DNA of 64,000 bases from Micromonospora rhizosphaerae (GTDB lineage: Bacteria; Actinomycetota; Actinomycetes; Mycobacteriales; Micromonosporaceae): NCBI RefSeq assembly GCF_900091465.1, contig NZ_FMHV01000002.1, positions 3,286,001 to 3,350,000 of the forward strand, read 5' to 3'. The position numbers and the translations under genes were made by a program. Under the pieces are notes generated by a model. It was given only the letters and a program-made list of their open reading frames with translations. It made no database searches and was not told the origin of the DNA. Below, one piece after another: positions 15,046 through 23,650 of this stretch; the stretch's first letter is position 1; the number at the start of each line of letters is the position of its first letter.

Positions 15046-16145
15046 ACCTCACCGCCAAGCTCGGCGACGGCCCGCACGGCCGGGCCGCCGAGCACGCCGC
15101 GTGGATCTTCTACGTCATCGCCGCCCTCGGCTCCACCATCGGCCAGATCTGGGTCGGCGTGCAGGCCCCGCCCTGGCCGGACGGCCTCGATTGGTGGTGG
15201 CGAGCCGCCCTCGTTGCCCCGTTCGCCGCCGTGATCGACCTTGGCGGTGTCGTCACGGCCGCGTTCGCCGACTGGCGGCAGCGCCTCGGCGAGGCCGCCT
15301 ACGGGTGGCGAGTCCTGTCCGCCGTGTCGGTGACCGTCGGTGTCGCTATCAACGTCATCGGCCACCACGATGTGCCCTACCTGGCCGCCGTCTTCGGCGG
15401 CCTCGGCGTCTTCGCCTACTCGGTGTGGCTGATGCACAGCGCCGCCCGCCGCCGCGACGCGCTGAGGGCCGCCGGGAAACTCGCCGACACCGCGCCGGTC
15501 TACGGCCTCGCCCAATGGTGGCGCGAGCCGGCCGCCACCCGCCGCGCCCGCTCCCTCGCCCTCGCACACCGACTCCCGCTGCACGACTCCCTCGACGCCG
15601 CCCGTCAGCAACTACGCGACGAGAAGCGCCGCGCCGCCCTCGCCACCCACGTCGAGACGCTGATCCGGTCCCGGCACGACGACCCGGTCCGCGCCGACAT
15701 CGCCGCCACCACCCTCGACCTCGACGCGGTCGCCGCCGCCCTCGAAGCCCAGGCCGACGTGCCTGGCTGGGCCCGCGTCATCGGCGCCGACCTACTACCC
15801 CCGGCCCCACCGGACAGCGGAGCCGACTCGGACACCGCACGGGAACCCGCGGCGCCGCGTGCCTTGGCCGGGCCGATGCCGCCCGCCGACGTACTCCGCC
15901 GCGTGCCGCAAGACCAGGCGTCCTACGACCGGTGGCGGCAACTGTGGGCCGAACTCAAGGCCGACCCCGCCATCGAGCCGGCCGAGTTCGCGCAACGGCA
16001 CGGCATCTCCCTGCGGCAGGTCCAGTGGATCCGCCGCACCGGGATGAGCGGCCTGCTCGACTCGCCGCTGACCTTGATCGACCGGATCGCCCAGCTGGCG
16101 ACCACCAACGGCCACGTACCGCACCACCCGGCATCCGCCTCGTAG
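15042..16145 (+). CDS. SpdB/DUF2637-like 4-TM protein with C-terminal HTH
   Basis: 367 residues from ATG 15042. Four membrane helices occupy about residues 22-130 (WIFYVIAALGSTIGQIWVGV; LVAPFAAVIDLGGVVTAAF; VLSAVSVTVGVAINVIG; YLAAVFGGLGVFAYSVWLM). A long charged cytoplasmic part follows and ends with FAQRHGISLRQVQWIRRTG, a helix-turn-helix-like segment. The arrangement resembles DUF2637/SpdB proteins that act in plasmid spread between hyphae in actinobacteria. It is clearly homologous to residues 40-220 of the protein at 27854-29641 (ELGG/DLGG core, RRLGE/QRLGE, then W-W/Y-S-V-W helix). Confidence 0.65.
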   Translation: MNLTAKLGDGPHGRAAEHAAWIFYVIAALGSTIGQIWVGVQAPPWPDGLDWWWRAALVAPFAAVIDLGGVVTAAFADWRQRLGEAAYGWRVLSAVSVTVGVAINVIGHHDVPYLAAVFGGLGVFAYSVWLMHSAARRRDALRAAGKLADTAPVYGLAQWWREPAATRRARSLALAHRLPLHDSLDAARQQLRDEKRRAALATHVETLIRSRHDDPVRADIAATTLDLDAVAAALEAQADVPGWARVIGADLLPPAPPDSGADSDTAREPAAPRALAGPMPPADVLRRVPQDQASYDRWRQLWAELKADPAIEPAEFAQRHGISLRQVQWIRRTGMSGLLDSPLTLIDRIAQLATTNGHVPHHPASAS

Positions 16146-16156
16146 ACCCATCCACC

Positions 16157-16192
16157 GCCGGTGGCGGGACACATCCATGTCCCGCCACCGGC
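16157..16192 (+). promoter_or_regulatory. Intergenic 15-bp stem-loop
   Basis: GCCGGTGGCGGGACA pairs perfectly with TGTCCCGCCACCGGC over a 6-base loop, the longest perfect stem of the series. It lies 11 bases after the stop of the SpdB-like gene, so it could protect that transcript's 3' end. No U-tract follows. Confidence 0.7.
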
Positions 16193-16198
16193 GCACCC

Positions 16199-16266
16199 CC
16201 TTCGAGGCCCGTGCCGGAACCATCCGGCACCCGCGGCAGATCGCCGCCGGCGCACCACCTCGAAGG
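16199..16266 (+). promoter_or_regulatory. Leader fold that can hide a ribosome-binding site
   Basis: CCTTCGAGG (16199-16207) pairs with CCTCGAAGG (16258-16266), enclosing a second hairpin GTGCCGG/CCGGCAC (16211-16230). The right arm contains the GAAGGG Shine-Dalgarno of the leader ORF at 16276, so the fold would block its translation. This is a riboswitch-like or attenuator-like geometry, inferred from pairing only. Confidence 0.5.
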
Positions 16267-16275
16267 GAAACCGCT

Positions 16276-16308
16276 ATGTCCGCACTCACCCTCCGGCGCC
16301 AGCCATGA
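16276..16308 (+). CDS. 10-residue leader ORF
   Basis: ATG with GAAGGGA upstream encodes MSALTLRRQP and ends in TGA inside ATGA, whose ATG (16305) starts the peptidoglycan hydrolase gene. It is the same architecture as the leader at 14998. The hydrolase start has no separate ribosome-binding site. Confidence 0.55.
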   Translation: MSALTLRRQP

Positions 16309-17345
16309 CCACGCGCGCCATCGCCACCATCGGCGCCGTCGTCCTCGCCGTCGCCTTCCTGTGCATCGCCGGCGTAGCCACCCTCACCGGCGCCGCGTCG
16401 GCCTGCTCGGTCATCACCACCCCGAGCGGCACCACCGGCCGATACGACGCCGAGCAACTCCACCACGCCAAGGTCATCGTCACCGTCGGCGTCCAGAACG
16501 ACATCCCCGTCCGCGGACAGATCATCGCCGTCGCCACCGCACTGCAGGAATCCGGACTGCGCAACCTCGGCCACCTCGGCGAGAACAACGACCACGACTC
16601 ACTCGGCCTGTTCCAGCAACGGCCCAGCCAGGGCTGGGGCACCCCCGCGCAAATCATGGACCCCGAGTACGCGGCGGGAGCGTTCTACCGCAAGCTCGTC
16701 ACCATCCCGGGCTGGCAAACCATGCCGCTGACCGTTGCCGCGCAAGCCGTGCAGCGCTCCGCCTACCCCGACGCCTACGCCAACTGGGAGGGCGACGCGA
16801 ACGTCCTCGTCGGGCTCGTCTCCGGCCAACCGGTCGGTTCTAACGGTACTGGTGAGCAGTGCATCAGTATCGGCGGCTGGATGAAACCGGTCCAGGGGCC
16901 CCTCGTATCCAGGTTCCGGACCGACAGCCGGCCCGGCCACGACGGCGTCGACATCGCCGCACCCAAAAGAACCCCGATCCACGCCGCCGCGTCCGGCCTG
17001 GTCATCCGCGTCGTCTGCAACGCCCACCTGGTCAACGGAGACCCCTACTCCTGCGACGTGGACGGCGACCCGGTCACCGTCCGCGGCTGCGGCTGGTACA
17101 TCGAACTCCTGCACCCCGACTCGAGCGTCACCCGCTACTGCCACATGGTCCGCCGCCCGTCCGTCGAGGTAGGCCAACAGGTGGCCGTCGGCCAGATCAT
17201 CGGCCAGGTCGGCAGCAGCGGCCACTCATCCGGACCACACCTGCACCTGGAAACCCACACCAGCCATCCCGCGACCGAGTCCAACGCCGTCGACCCCGTT
17301 GGGTTCTTCGCGCTGCGCGGCACCGATCTACCCCAACCCGAATGA
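16305..17345 (+). CDS. Secreted peptidoglycan hydrolase: lytic transglycosylase-like plus M23 peptidase
   Basis: 346 residues from ATG 16305. An N-terminal membrane/signal helix (IGAVVLAVAFLCIAGVATLT) is followed by a transglycosylase-like domain (IIAVATALQESGLRNLGHLG with the likely catalytic Glu, then DSLGLFQQRPSQGWG), and from about residue 195 an M23/LytM endopeptidase domain with GHDGVDIAAP (H and D ligands) and GPHLHLETH (H-x-H). Such two-domain enzymes are the VirB1/TcpG-like wall-remodelling parts of Gram-positive conjugation systems. This gene, the SpdB-like protein and ArdC suggest the region derives from a conjugative element whose transfer genes lie outside the window. Confidence 0.85.
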   Translation: MTTRAIATIGAVVLAVAFLCIAGVATLTGAASACSVITTPSGTTGRYDAEQLHHAKVIVTVGVQNDIPVRGQIIAVATALQESGLRNLGHLGENNDHDSLGLFQQRPSQGWGTPAQIMDPEYAAGAFYRKLVTIPGWQTMPLTVAAQAVQRSAYPDAYANWEGDANVLVGLVSGQPVGSNGTGEQCISIGGWMKPVQGPLVSRFRTDSRPGHDGVDIAAPKRTPIHAAASGLVIRVVCNAHLVNGDPYSCDVDGDPVTVRGCGWYIELLHPDSSVTRYCHMVRRPSVEVGQQVAVGQIIGQVGSSGHSSGPHLHLETHTSHPATESNAVDPVGFFALRGTDLPQPE

Positions 17346-17396
17346 AGCGCGTCGTCTTTTGGGCAGTGCCCTCACCAGCGCCATGAAAGATTGAGG

Positions 17397-20300
17397 TCAG
17401 TCGAGGGACCGGCCGGAGTTGGCTTTCCAGAGCTGGTCCTCGAATCCGGCGATCTTGGGGACGAGATCTGGGTCGACACGGCGCAGAATCCTCGGATCGA
17501 GGCAGTCGCTAAGCCCACGGGAGGCGTACTGGAAAGCCGCCACGGTGTCGCCCTTGTCAAGATAGCCATCGGCGAGGCAGAGATTTGCCTGGGCCGCGAC
17601 CGAGGCGTCCGAGATGTAGCCCAGTAGTGGGGCGGCTAGGTCTGGCTCGCCCAAGAACGCCAGGGTCTCCACACAGAGCGCAAGAGCGCCCTCGTGCGCC
17701 TTGGAAAGAGCATCTGTCGACTTGGCTGTCGCGACTGCGCTGCTGGCCTCGGTGACGAGCGCGCGGGCGTCGTCTCGCTGGCCGATCGCCGCCCGCGACA
17801 TTGATTCCGCGGCAGCCCACAGGGCGGAAAACTCACGAGGTGGCGCGAAAGGGGCGAAGGCCAGCCGCAGGCGTTGGGGGGAGTCCTCGAGGGCTTTCTG
17901 AGTCTGGCGTATCCCGTCCGGTTCTAGTTCCCCTACCAAGCGCACGAGATCGATGAGCAGGTAACCAAGCACAACCGGGGGACTTGGCCTTCCCGGGTCG
18001 TCGTGCTGTCTTTGCACGAGCGCCGCGCGAAGAGCAAGGGTGGCAAGTCCTGCCGCGGCCCCCTCATCGCCAGCTCTGTTCGTGGCGTCGGCCAGCGCCG
18101 CGAAGACCTGCGGCCAGCCCCCCCAACTGACTGGCGCACGGCCGCCTATGGCCGCCTCTAGCGGGTCAAGACCGGATTCCGGCAGTTCGCCCGGTGGGCC
18201 ATTCTGGCCGTCCTCATCGCGGTCACCAATTCCCTGCGAGCTTTTCCAGAGCTTCATCGCGGCAACGATTGCAGCCGCTAGCGCGTCGAGGTGTTCCTCC
18301 GGGTTCTCTAGCCAGTACGCGGCGGCCCGCACGGTTTCCAGTCCCGTCTTGATGCCTTGGCGGAGCATGTGCTCCCAGTCGAACTCACGACCCACCCCTG
18401 CATCCACGATTCCCTGACGGCGTACCCTCGTCGCCACTGCCGGGCTTGCGGCGAGGGTGAGGGCTTGGCCCAGTGCCTTTCGGGCCTGTTGCGGGTCGTT
18501 GGCCTCGAGGTGACAGATCGCCGCGAGGGCAAGCGCCGGTATCCGGTTCTTCACAGAGGTGCGTGGGTTCATCCATTGCTGGTGGTGGACGTAACGCAGC
18601 ACGGCCTGGAGGTCGCCACGCCGGGCCGCGGTTTCCACTCCGTGAAGAAGCACATCGCCCGGGTCTTCCAGTTGCTCCGCGATCGAATCGAATTCATCAT
18701 CGCGGCGTAGTGCAATCATGGCCAGTGCAAGCTGGCTCAGCAGCACGGGCTGGGCCTCCGGGTGGGAGTCGGCAACCAGCTTCTTGATTTGGTCCACTGC
18801 TCGGGAAGCCGCTCCCGATTCGGGATGCTCGCAGGCGAGGAGGGCCAACAGCACGACTTTGTGCTGCGTGACCATGAAGGGCCGCGACACTTCAAGTCCG
18901 CGGGTGTTGTCTGGAAGTGTGTCGAGGGTGTCGATGGCAGTGAATGCTTCGTCTGGCATGCCGGCTTTCACCATGAGCGCGGCATGAATCTGCACGTACT
19001 CCTTCCCCTGGACGTGCTCCGCCAGGAACTGGCGCGCGCTGGCGTGGTTTCCGGTGGCGAGGAAGGCTTCGATGAGGGGCAGCGTTGGGACCATCTTGAG
19101 CAAGTCAAGGATTCTCGGTCCCGGAAATAAGAAAGGGTGCTCGGCGATGCCCGGTCGGCCTAGAAGGGTGGTGGCCAGCTCGCCGACAACCTCCGGGATG
19201 GTACGGATCAGTTCCCAAGCCTCCTGGACATGACCGCCCCACACCAGCGCTTCAGCGACGTCCAGCGCCACAACCCCGCCGACGTGCTCGACCGTGCGGT
19301 ACTCCCCGAGAAGCCGCATCGCCAGTCCGGACGCGCCGACATGATCGCCTGCCTCCCGGAATAGCCTCACGCATCTGGATCGGTTCCGGAAGCCATCGCG
19401 CACACCCACTAGGGAGGGTGCCAGTGCCCGGGTCTCGTCCCCGCCTTCCGCCAGGAGTGCTAGCACGCTTTCCATGAGTGCGCCTAGCGTGGACGGGTCG
19501 TCTTTGGCTGCGTCCTCCATCTCGCCTTCCACCAGGCGTCCTAGCGCGCGCTCCATGAGTGCGGAGAGGTCGCCTAGCGCGGATTGGTGGTCTTTGGCTG
19601 CATCCTCCATCGAGCTTTGCCAGGCGCGGGCCGCCTCGGTCGCACCAGCTTGGTCGCCTTGGTGGAGGAGCGCTCGGACGTACGCCCGGCGGACGTCCGG
19701 GTCATCCCGTGTGACGGTGTACTCCTTCGCCATGTCCGTCAACCCGGCACCGACGAGGGCGCTGATGGTCTGGGCGGCGGAGCTGCTCAATGGCTCGAAC
19801 GGGCCGGATCGGCCGCTCACCTCGCCGGGGTCGTAGTCGATGTTGCGTCCGACGATGTGGGTGGCGAGTCCTTTCGCGGCGACCGGCCCTTCCACGCGTC
19901 CGACAGCTTCCAGAAGGACCAGCGGGAGGGTGTCGGCGGTCACCTGGTAGTTGTCGCGGACCGTTACCAGTTTCGCGATGCTCTCCAGGCTGGCCGTGGA
20001 CCCGCCGGTCTCCGCAGCGCGAAGCGCCAGCGGCATTGCCTGATCAACGAGGAAGGGGATGGGGTTGGCGGGGCCGAACCTGCCAGCGACAGCCCGGAGG
20101 TAGCCAGGGTCGAACAAGAGTCCGCAAAGTCTGGCCAGGTCGCCCCGCTCGGCCAAGGACTCCGGGTAGCTGGTGAGCAGGTAGCGGGGGGTTTCGGTTG
20201 GCCACCCGGCGTTTCGGAACGACCCTGCCCAGGCCTCAACGCGAATCTCGGTCTCAGTCTCCGCCGATACGGCAGCGGCCGACGTCAGTTCTCCAGCCGG

Positions 20301-21977
20301 CCAGCCACCCGCGGACTCGTCGAACAAGGCTCGGGCCACTTCGGCGTATTTGGGATGCGCGAAGGCCCAGCCGTCTGCTTCGCCGGGTTCGCGTACCGCG
20401 CTGAACACGCGCTCTTCGGAACCGGTCAGCGTCTTGCGGATGGCTCGGACACTGCCGCCGGTGAGTTGCGCCAGCTCGTCGGCCTGGAAGGCGCCGAATC
20501 CGAACGTCAGGTACTGCAGGATCCCCCGGGTGGGAGCCTGGTCGAACAGACTCTCGAGTTCGGCCTCCATCTGTTTGAGGCATTCGGCGACGTACTCGGT
20601 ACGCCGAACAGGCAGCTGCCGCCAGCCGGCGGCGGCCTCGGGAATCCGGTCTGACCAGGCCGAGACGATCACCTTGAGCCTGGGAACCGAGAGCTCGCCC
20701 AGGACGCTCATCATCGTCTGCTCCTGCAGGCGATTCGATACGTCCTCGTCGATGCCGTCGACGATCAGGACAACGTTGCGTCCATCCTGTCTCGCTTGGC
20801 CGACGCACGTGGCGAGCAGCTCCCTCAGCCTGCCCGGGTTGCTGGAGTCGGTGTGCAACTCCTCGCCTGTCGTCAGCAGGTAGGCCTGGCGGACCAGGTG
20901 GCGCACCATCGCTTCGGATCGTGCATCCTGCCGCTGATTTGGCGGCACGAAGTAGCCCAACCGAACGGCGTCGGAAGCTTCGGCATTCACGAAGAACTCC
21001 GCCATCAGCGCTGACTTGCCGGAGTAGCGCTCACCGACGACAAGCAAGCGTTGCTCGTCATCGGTAGTGCAGAACTCCACCAGCTCGTCCAACTCGGGTT
21101 CGCGGCCCTCGAACGCGCTAGCCAGCTTCAATCGAGCGAAGCTGTGCTCGACGACCGATCGATGATCCGGCGCACCCTGCTTCCCGGCGTCGAGCCCACG
21201 CCGATGACGGTCGGCACCGATCGTGGCGGGTGTCGCCAAGCCTGGTTCGTCTTCACGCCAGATGATCGACGAAATCCGATGTTCGCCGCGATCGGATGGG
21301 GTGAGCTGGAGGGCTGCGCCTACCAGGGTGGGCGGGCGCTGCGGGTTGCACTTGATGATGTGTTCTGCAGCCAGTACGGCCAGGCGGGCTCCCTGCTTTC
21401 GGAACCCTTGTCCTGACGACTTGTACGGCCCCTGCTCGTTGACGCGGGCCGCCCACTTCATTGTGGCGAAGTCCTTGTTCGCGTTCGGAGCCTTGATGTC
21501 AGCACGAACCTGCTTTCCCGCAACAGTGACGACCTGCCCCGGCCGGATCGGCAGCTTGGGCCGTGCCTGGGTAGCTTCGAGATTCCAGTAGATCTGACCC
21601 AAGTGGAGCAGGCCCAACTCGCTCAAGGGCTGGCTCTTGTTGAGAATGCTGCGGGCGCGCCGGTCCTGGGAGAGATCCGCGAAGACGGAGTAGAGCCGGT
21701 CTCGCAGGGAGTCCTCGTCGAGGGAAGCACCGCCGCTTGCCAGGTAGTGGTTGATCAGCGCGACAGCCGACGCTGGAAGGTCGACCCGCTCAAGTAGGCC
21801 CACATCAAGCTCCAGGCTCTCCGACAGCCCGTAACCCTTCGCCAGCGAGTCCAGGTACGCCGCCAGGACAACGACCGGCGCGGGTGTTGTGGGCGCGGCA
21901 CCCAGGACCGAGCTGAGCGCATCGGAGAGATCCTTCGTGAGCTCAAGTCCGGGTTCGTGCGCCATGGCGATCATCAT
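17397..21977 (-). CDS. STAND-type NTPase with helical-repeat C-terminus
   Basis: 1526 residues; three in-frame ATGs lie in the first five codons. Residues 1-285 form an unrecognised N-terminal domain (LLHLGQIYWNLEATQ; KVRADIKA-like strands), then comes EGREPELDELVEFC, the lead-in of STAND ATPases, the P-loop VGERYSGKSALM (about residue 316) and Walker B VVLIVDGIDED (about 402), followed by a winged-helix-like region. From about 600 to the end it is all helical, TPR-like. Proteins of this plan include the AVAST (Avs) phage sensors, where the repeat half recognises a viral protein and the N-terminal domain kills. Residues around 830-880 contain a tandem duplication (MEDAAKD twice). It is divergent from the NYN gene. 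Confidence 0.8.
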   Translation of the reverse strand: MMIAMAHEPGLELTKDLSDALSSVLGAAPTTPAPVVVLAAYLDSLAKGYGLSESLELDVGLLERVDLPASAVALINHYLASGGASLDEDSLRDRLYSVFADLSQDRRARSILNKSQPLSELGLLHLGQIYWNLEATQARPKLPIRPGQVVTVAGKQVRADIKAPNANKDFATMKWAARVNEQGPYKSSGQGFRKQGARLAVLAAEHIIKCNPQRPPTLVGAALQLTPSDRGEHRISSIIWREDEPGLATPATIGADRHRRGLDAGKQGAPDHRSVVEHSFARLKLASAFEGREPELDELVEFCTTDDEQRLLVVGERYSGKSALMAEFFVNAEASDAVRLGYFVPPNQRQDARSEAMVRHLVRQAYLLTTGEELHTDSSNPGRLRELLATCVGQARQDGRNVVLIVDGIDEDVSNRLQEQTMMSVLGELSVPRLKVIVSAWSDRIPEAAAGWRQLPVRRTEYVAECLKQMEAELESLFDQAPTRGILQYLTFGFGAFQADELAQLTGGSVRAIRKTLTGSEERVFSAVREPGEADGWAFAHPKYAEVARALFDESAGGWPAGELTSAAAVSAETETEIRVEAWAGSFRNAGWPTETPRYLLTSYPESLAERGDLARLCGLLFDPGYLRAVAGRFGPANPIPFLVDQAMPLALRAAETGGSTASLESIAKLVTVRDNYQVTADTLPLVLLEAVGRVEGPVAAKGLATHIVGRNIDYDPGEVSGRSGPFEPLSSSAAQTISALVGAGLTDMAKEYTVTRDDPDVRRAYVRALLHQGDQAGATEAARAWQSSMEDAAKDHQSALGDLSALMERALGRLVEGEMEDAAKDDPSTLGALMESVLALLAEGGDETRALAPSLVGVRDGFRNRSRCVRLFREAGDHVGASGLAMRLLGEYRTVEHVGGVVALDVAEALVWGGHVQEAWELIRTIPEVVGELATTLLGRPGIAEHPFLFPGPRILDLLKMVPTLPLIEAFLATGNHASARQFLAEHVQGKEYVQIHAALMVKAGMPDEAFTAIDTLDTLPDNTRGLEVSRPFMVTQHKVVLLALLACEHPESGAASRAVDQIKKLVADSHPEAQPVLLSQLALAMIALRRDDEFDSIAEQLEDPGDVLLHGVETAARRGDLQAVLRYVHHQQWMNPRTSVKNRIPALALAAICHLEANDPQQARKALGQALTLAASPAVATRVRRQGIVDAGVGREFDWEHMLRQGIKTGLETVRAAAYWLENPEEHLDALAAAIVAAMKLWKSSQGIGDRDEDGQNGPPGELPESGLDPLEAAIGGRAPVSWGGWPQVFAALADATNRAGDEGAAAGLATLALRAALVQRQHDDPGRPSPPVVLGYLLIDLVRLVGELEPDGIRQTQKALEDSPQRLRLAFAPFAPPREFSALWAAAESMSRAAIGQRDDARALVTEASSAVATAKSTDALSKAHEGALALCVETLAFLGEPDLAAPLLGYISDASVAAQANLCLADGYLDKGDTVAAFQYASRGLSDCLDPRILRRVDPDLVPKIAGFEDQLWKANSGRSLD

Positions 21978-22019
21978 GCCAGCGGGATCGGTCAGGCAGG
22001 GCGAGGCAAGGGGCCGCGT

Positions 22020-22055
22020 GATGCCTCGCGTGCCTAGCGGTTTGCTTGAGGCATC
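22020..22055. promoter_or_regulatory. Inverted repeat in divergent intergenic region
   Basis: GATGCCTC (22020-22027) and GAGGCATC (22048-22055) form an 8-bp perfect dyad spaced by 20 bases in the 110-base gap between the STAND and NYN genes. It could be an operator controlling both promoters or an RNA hairpin before AAAGGAGG of the NYN gene. GGCATC recurs just downstream. Confidence 0.4.
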
Positions 22056-22087
22056 GCCACACCGGCATCACCTCAAAGGAGGTAACA

Positions 22088-22933
22088 GTGAAAACCAACA
22101 CCCGGATCAACTCCGAACTCACCACCCGCTCGCACCGCCACGGCGGAGAATCTCGTCGGCACAAGCTGGCGCTCTGCCAGGCCACCGGGCTCGCGCGCTA
22201 CCGCGATCGCCACCAGGCCCGGCAGGGCGCCAAGGCGATGCTCGCCGGCTCCCACCAGTTCGAGGGCAGCACGTTCGCGTGCCCCGACTGCCGCGGGTAC
22301 CACCTGGAGAAGACCTACGCGCGGCAGCCGATCAATGTTGGTGGCGCAATCGAACCGGCCGAGGCCTTCACCGCGTCGCTGACCTCACGCAAGCGCCGCT
22401 ACGTGTTGCTCGACATCGAGAACCCGACCCGCGGCGCGAGGGCCACCCGCGAAGAGGCCGCCGGTCTCTGGAACATCCTGAAGCTGCAGGCCCCGGGCAT
22501 CGCTCCACACGACCACGTCGTGGTCGGCGCCAGCCGCCTCGTCGTCCGCAAGTACCGCGCCGCGATCCATGGTGCAAACGTCAAGTGGGTCGTTGGGGCC
22601 GACGCCCCTGACGGGGCCGATCGTGCACTCCTGGCCGCGATCGACCTCCGTCGCGTGGCAGCCGAGTACGACGAACTGGTCATCATTTCTGGCGACCACG
22701 CGTTCGCCGATCTCGCCCGCCAGGCGAAGTGGGCCGGCCTCAGCGTCCAGGTCGTGACGGCCGAGCACCCAAAGCAGCGCTCAGTGCTCTCGCGCGAACT
22801 GGCTGCCGCCGCAGACACCCACACCCTCGTCCGGCTCCAGCCCCGCACGCCCAAGCCGGAAAACGTCACGCCGAACAGGCGCACCGCGCGTCTCAGCAGT
22901 CAGCACGTCCACGATCTGCCCGCCGCGGCCTGA
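22088..22933 (+). CDS. NYN-domain (PIN-like) ribonuclease family protein
   Basis: 281 residues from GTG 22088, chosen for AAAGGAGG 5 bases upstream. A basic N-terminal region carries CPDCRGYHLE, a zinc-ribbon half. From about residue 105 the NYN fold is seen: YVLLDIENPTRG (first catalytic Asp), VKWVVGADAPDGADRALL (second acidic cluster) and ELVIISGDHAFADLARQA (SGD, third). NYN proteins cut RNA. The positions beside a STAND NTPase, and two small proteins downstream, make a defence or stress-linked RNase plausible, but neither is shown by the sequence. Confidence 0.8.
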   Translation: MKTNTRINSELTTRSHRHGGESRRHKLALCQATGLARYRDRHQARQGAKAMLAGSHQFEGSTFACPDCRGYHLEKTYARQPINVGGAIEPAEAFTASLTSRKRRYVLLDIENPTRGARATREEAAGLWNILKLQAPGIAPHDHVVVGASRLVVRKYRAAIHGANVKWVVGADAPDGADRALLAAIDLRRVAAEYDELVIISGDHAFADLARQAKWAGLSVQVVTAEHPKQRSVLSRELAAAADTHTLVRLQPRTPKPENVTPNRRTARLSSQHVHDLPAAA

Positions 22934-23031
22934 GCGCCAAGGCGGAGCCCACCCGGCACCCGTCCCCTGGAACCGCCGGGCGACTTCGCCCTGGCTCTCA
23001 TCCCGAGACGAGCACAGAACGAGGTGAAGAC

Positions 23032-23181
23032 ATGGCCAAGAACAACTGCTGCGGAAACTCCGGCAAGTCCGGATCGGACTCTGGCGGCGTGAGCTCTGCT
23101 CGACTGCGCCAGAACTCCGACTCCAGCAATGAGTTCGGCGGATACACCAAAGGTCGATTCTCGTTCGCTCAAGCCGACTAA
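23032..23181 (+). CDS. 49-residue Ser/Gly/Asn-rich peptide
   Basis: ATG with GAGGTGAAG upstream. Begins MAKNNCCGNSGKSGSDSGG and ends EFGGYTKGRFSFAQAD, low complexity with a Cys-Cys pair near the N-terminus. The ORF has sensible spacing to both neighbours. It could be a precursor or a disordered partner. No known family. Confidence 0.55.
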   Translation: MAKNNCCGNSGKSGSDSGGVSSARLRQNSDSSNEFGGYTKGRFSFAQAD

Positions 23182-23216
23182 CCGGGCTCGGCTACTCATC
23201 TGAAGAAAGGTCCACC

Positions 23217-23489
23217 ATGACTCACATCAACACTGCTCGGCGGGTGCTCAACGCAACCACGCTCGTCACCCTCGGGAACCTGGCAATCCGTATTCTGCAG
23301 GACCCTGCGGTACACAAATCCTGGCGCGAGGCGGCCGGCGACTGCTCAAGGGCCATCGACTCGGTCGCGACGACCGTGAACACGGTCGCGAGGGCTGTTA
23401 ACTCGATCGCGAGGGCCGGTAGCGAGACCGCCGCATCATGGCGTCGGCACGGCGGTACAGACCCCTTGTCCCACTGCCCCAAAAGTTAA
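23217..23489 (+). CDS. 90-residue helical protein
   Basis: ATG with GAAAGG 6 bases upstream. The middle consists of repeating seven-residue-like units (CSRAIDSVATTVNTVARAVN, then SIARAGSE) that should form an amphipathic helix. No signal peptide. It is the last gene of the NYN string. Nothing is seen in the gap 23490-23650 before the convergent pilus operon. Confidence 0.6.
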   Translation: MTHINTARRVLNATTLVTLGNLAIRILQDPAVHKSWREAAGDCSRAIDSVATTVNTVARAVNSIARAGSETAASWRRHGGTDPLSHCPKS

Positions 23490-23650
23490 GCCTGTTCCTG
23501 GATTCCGCAGCTAGCCAACCCGGGCATCTGGCCCGCCGACGCGCCCGCAAGGCGCGACAGTCCTTTTTCTGTAACCCGTACGGCTACTCTTCGTATCGAG
23601 TGCCTTGCTGATGGTGTGCGGCGGGTGGCTGGCATATTGAGAGACACCGG

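Noticed and set aside
14639..16843. 734-codon plus-strand frame over the SpdB-like and hydrolase genes
   Set aside because: Arg/Pro/His-rich shadow of two well-supported genes; no ribosome-binding site.
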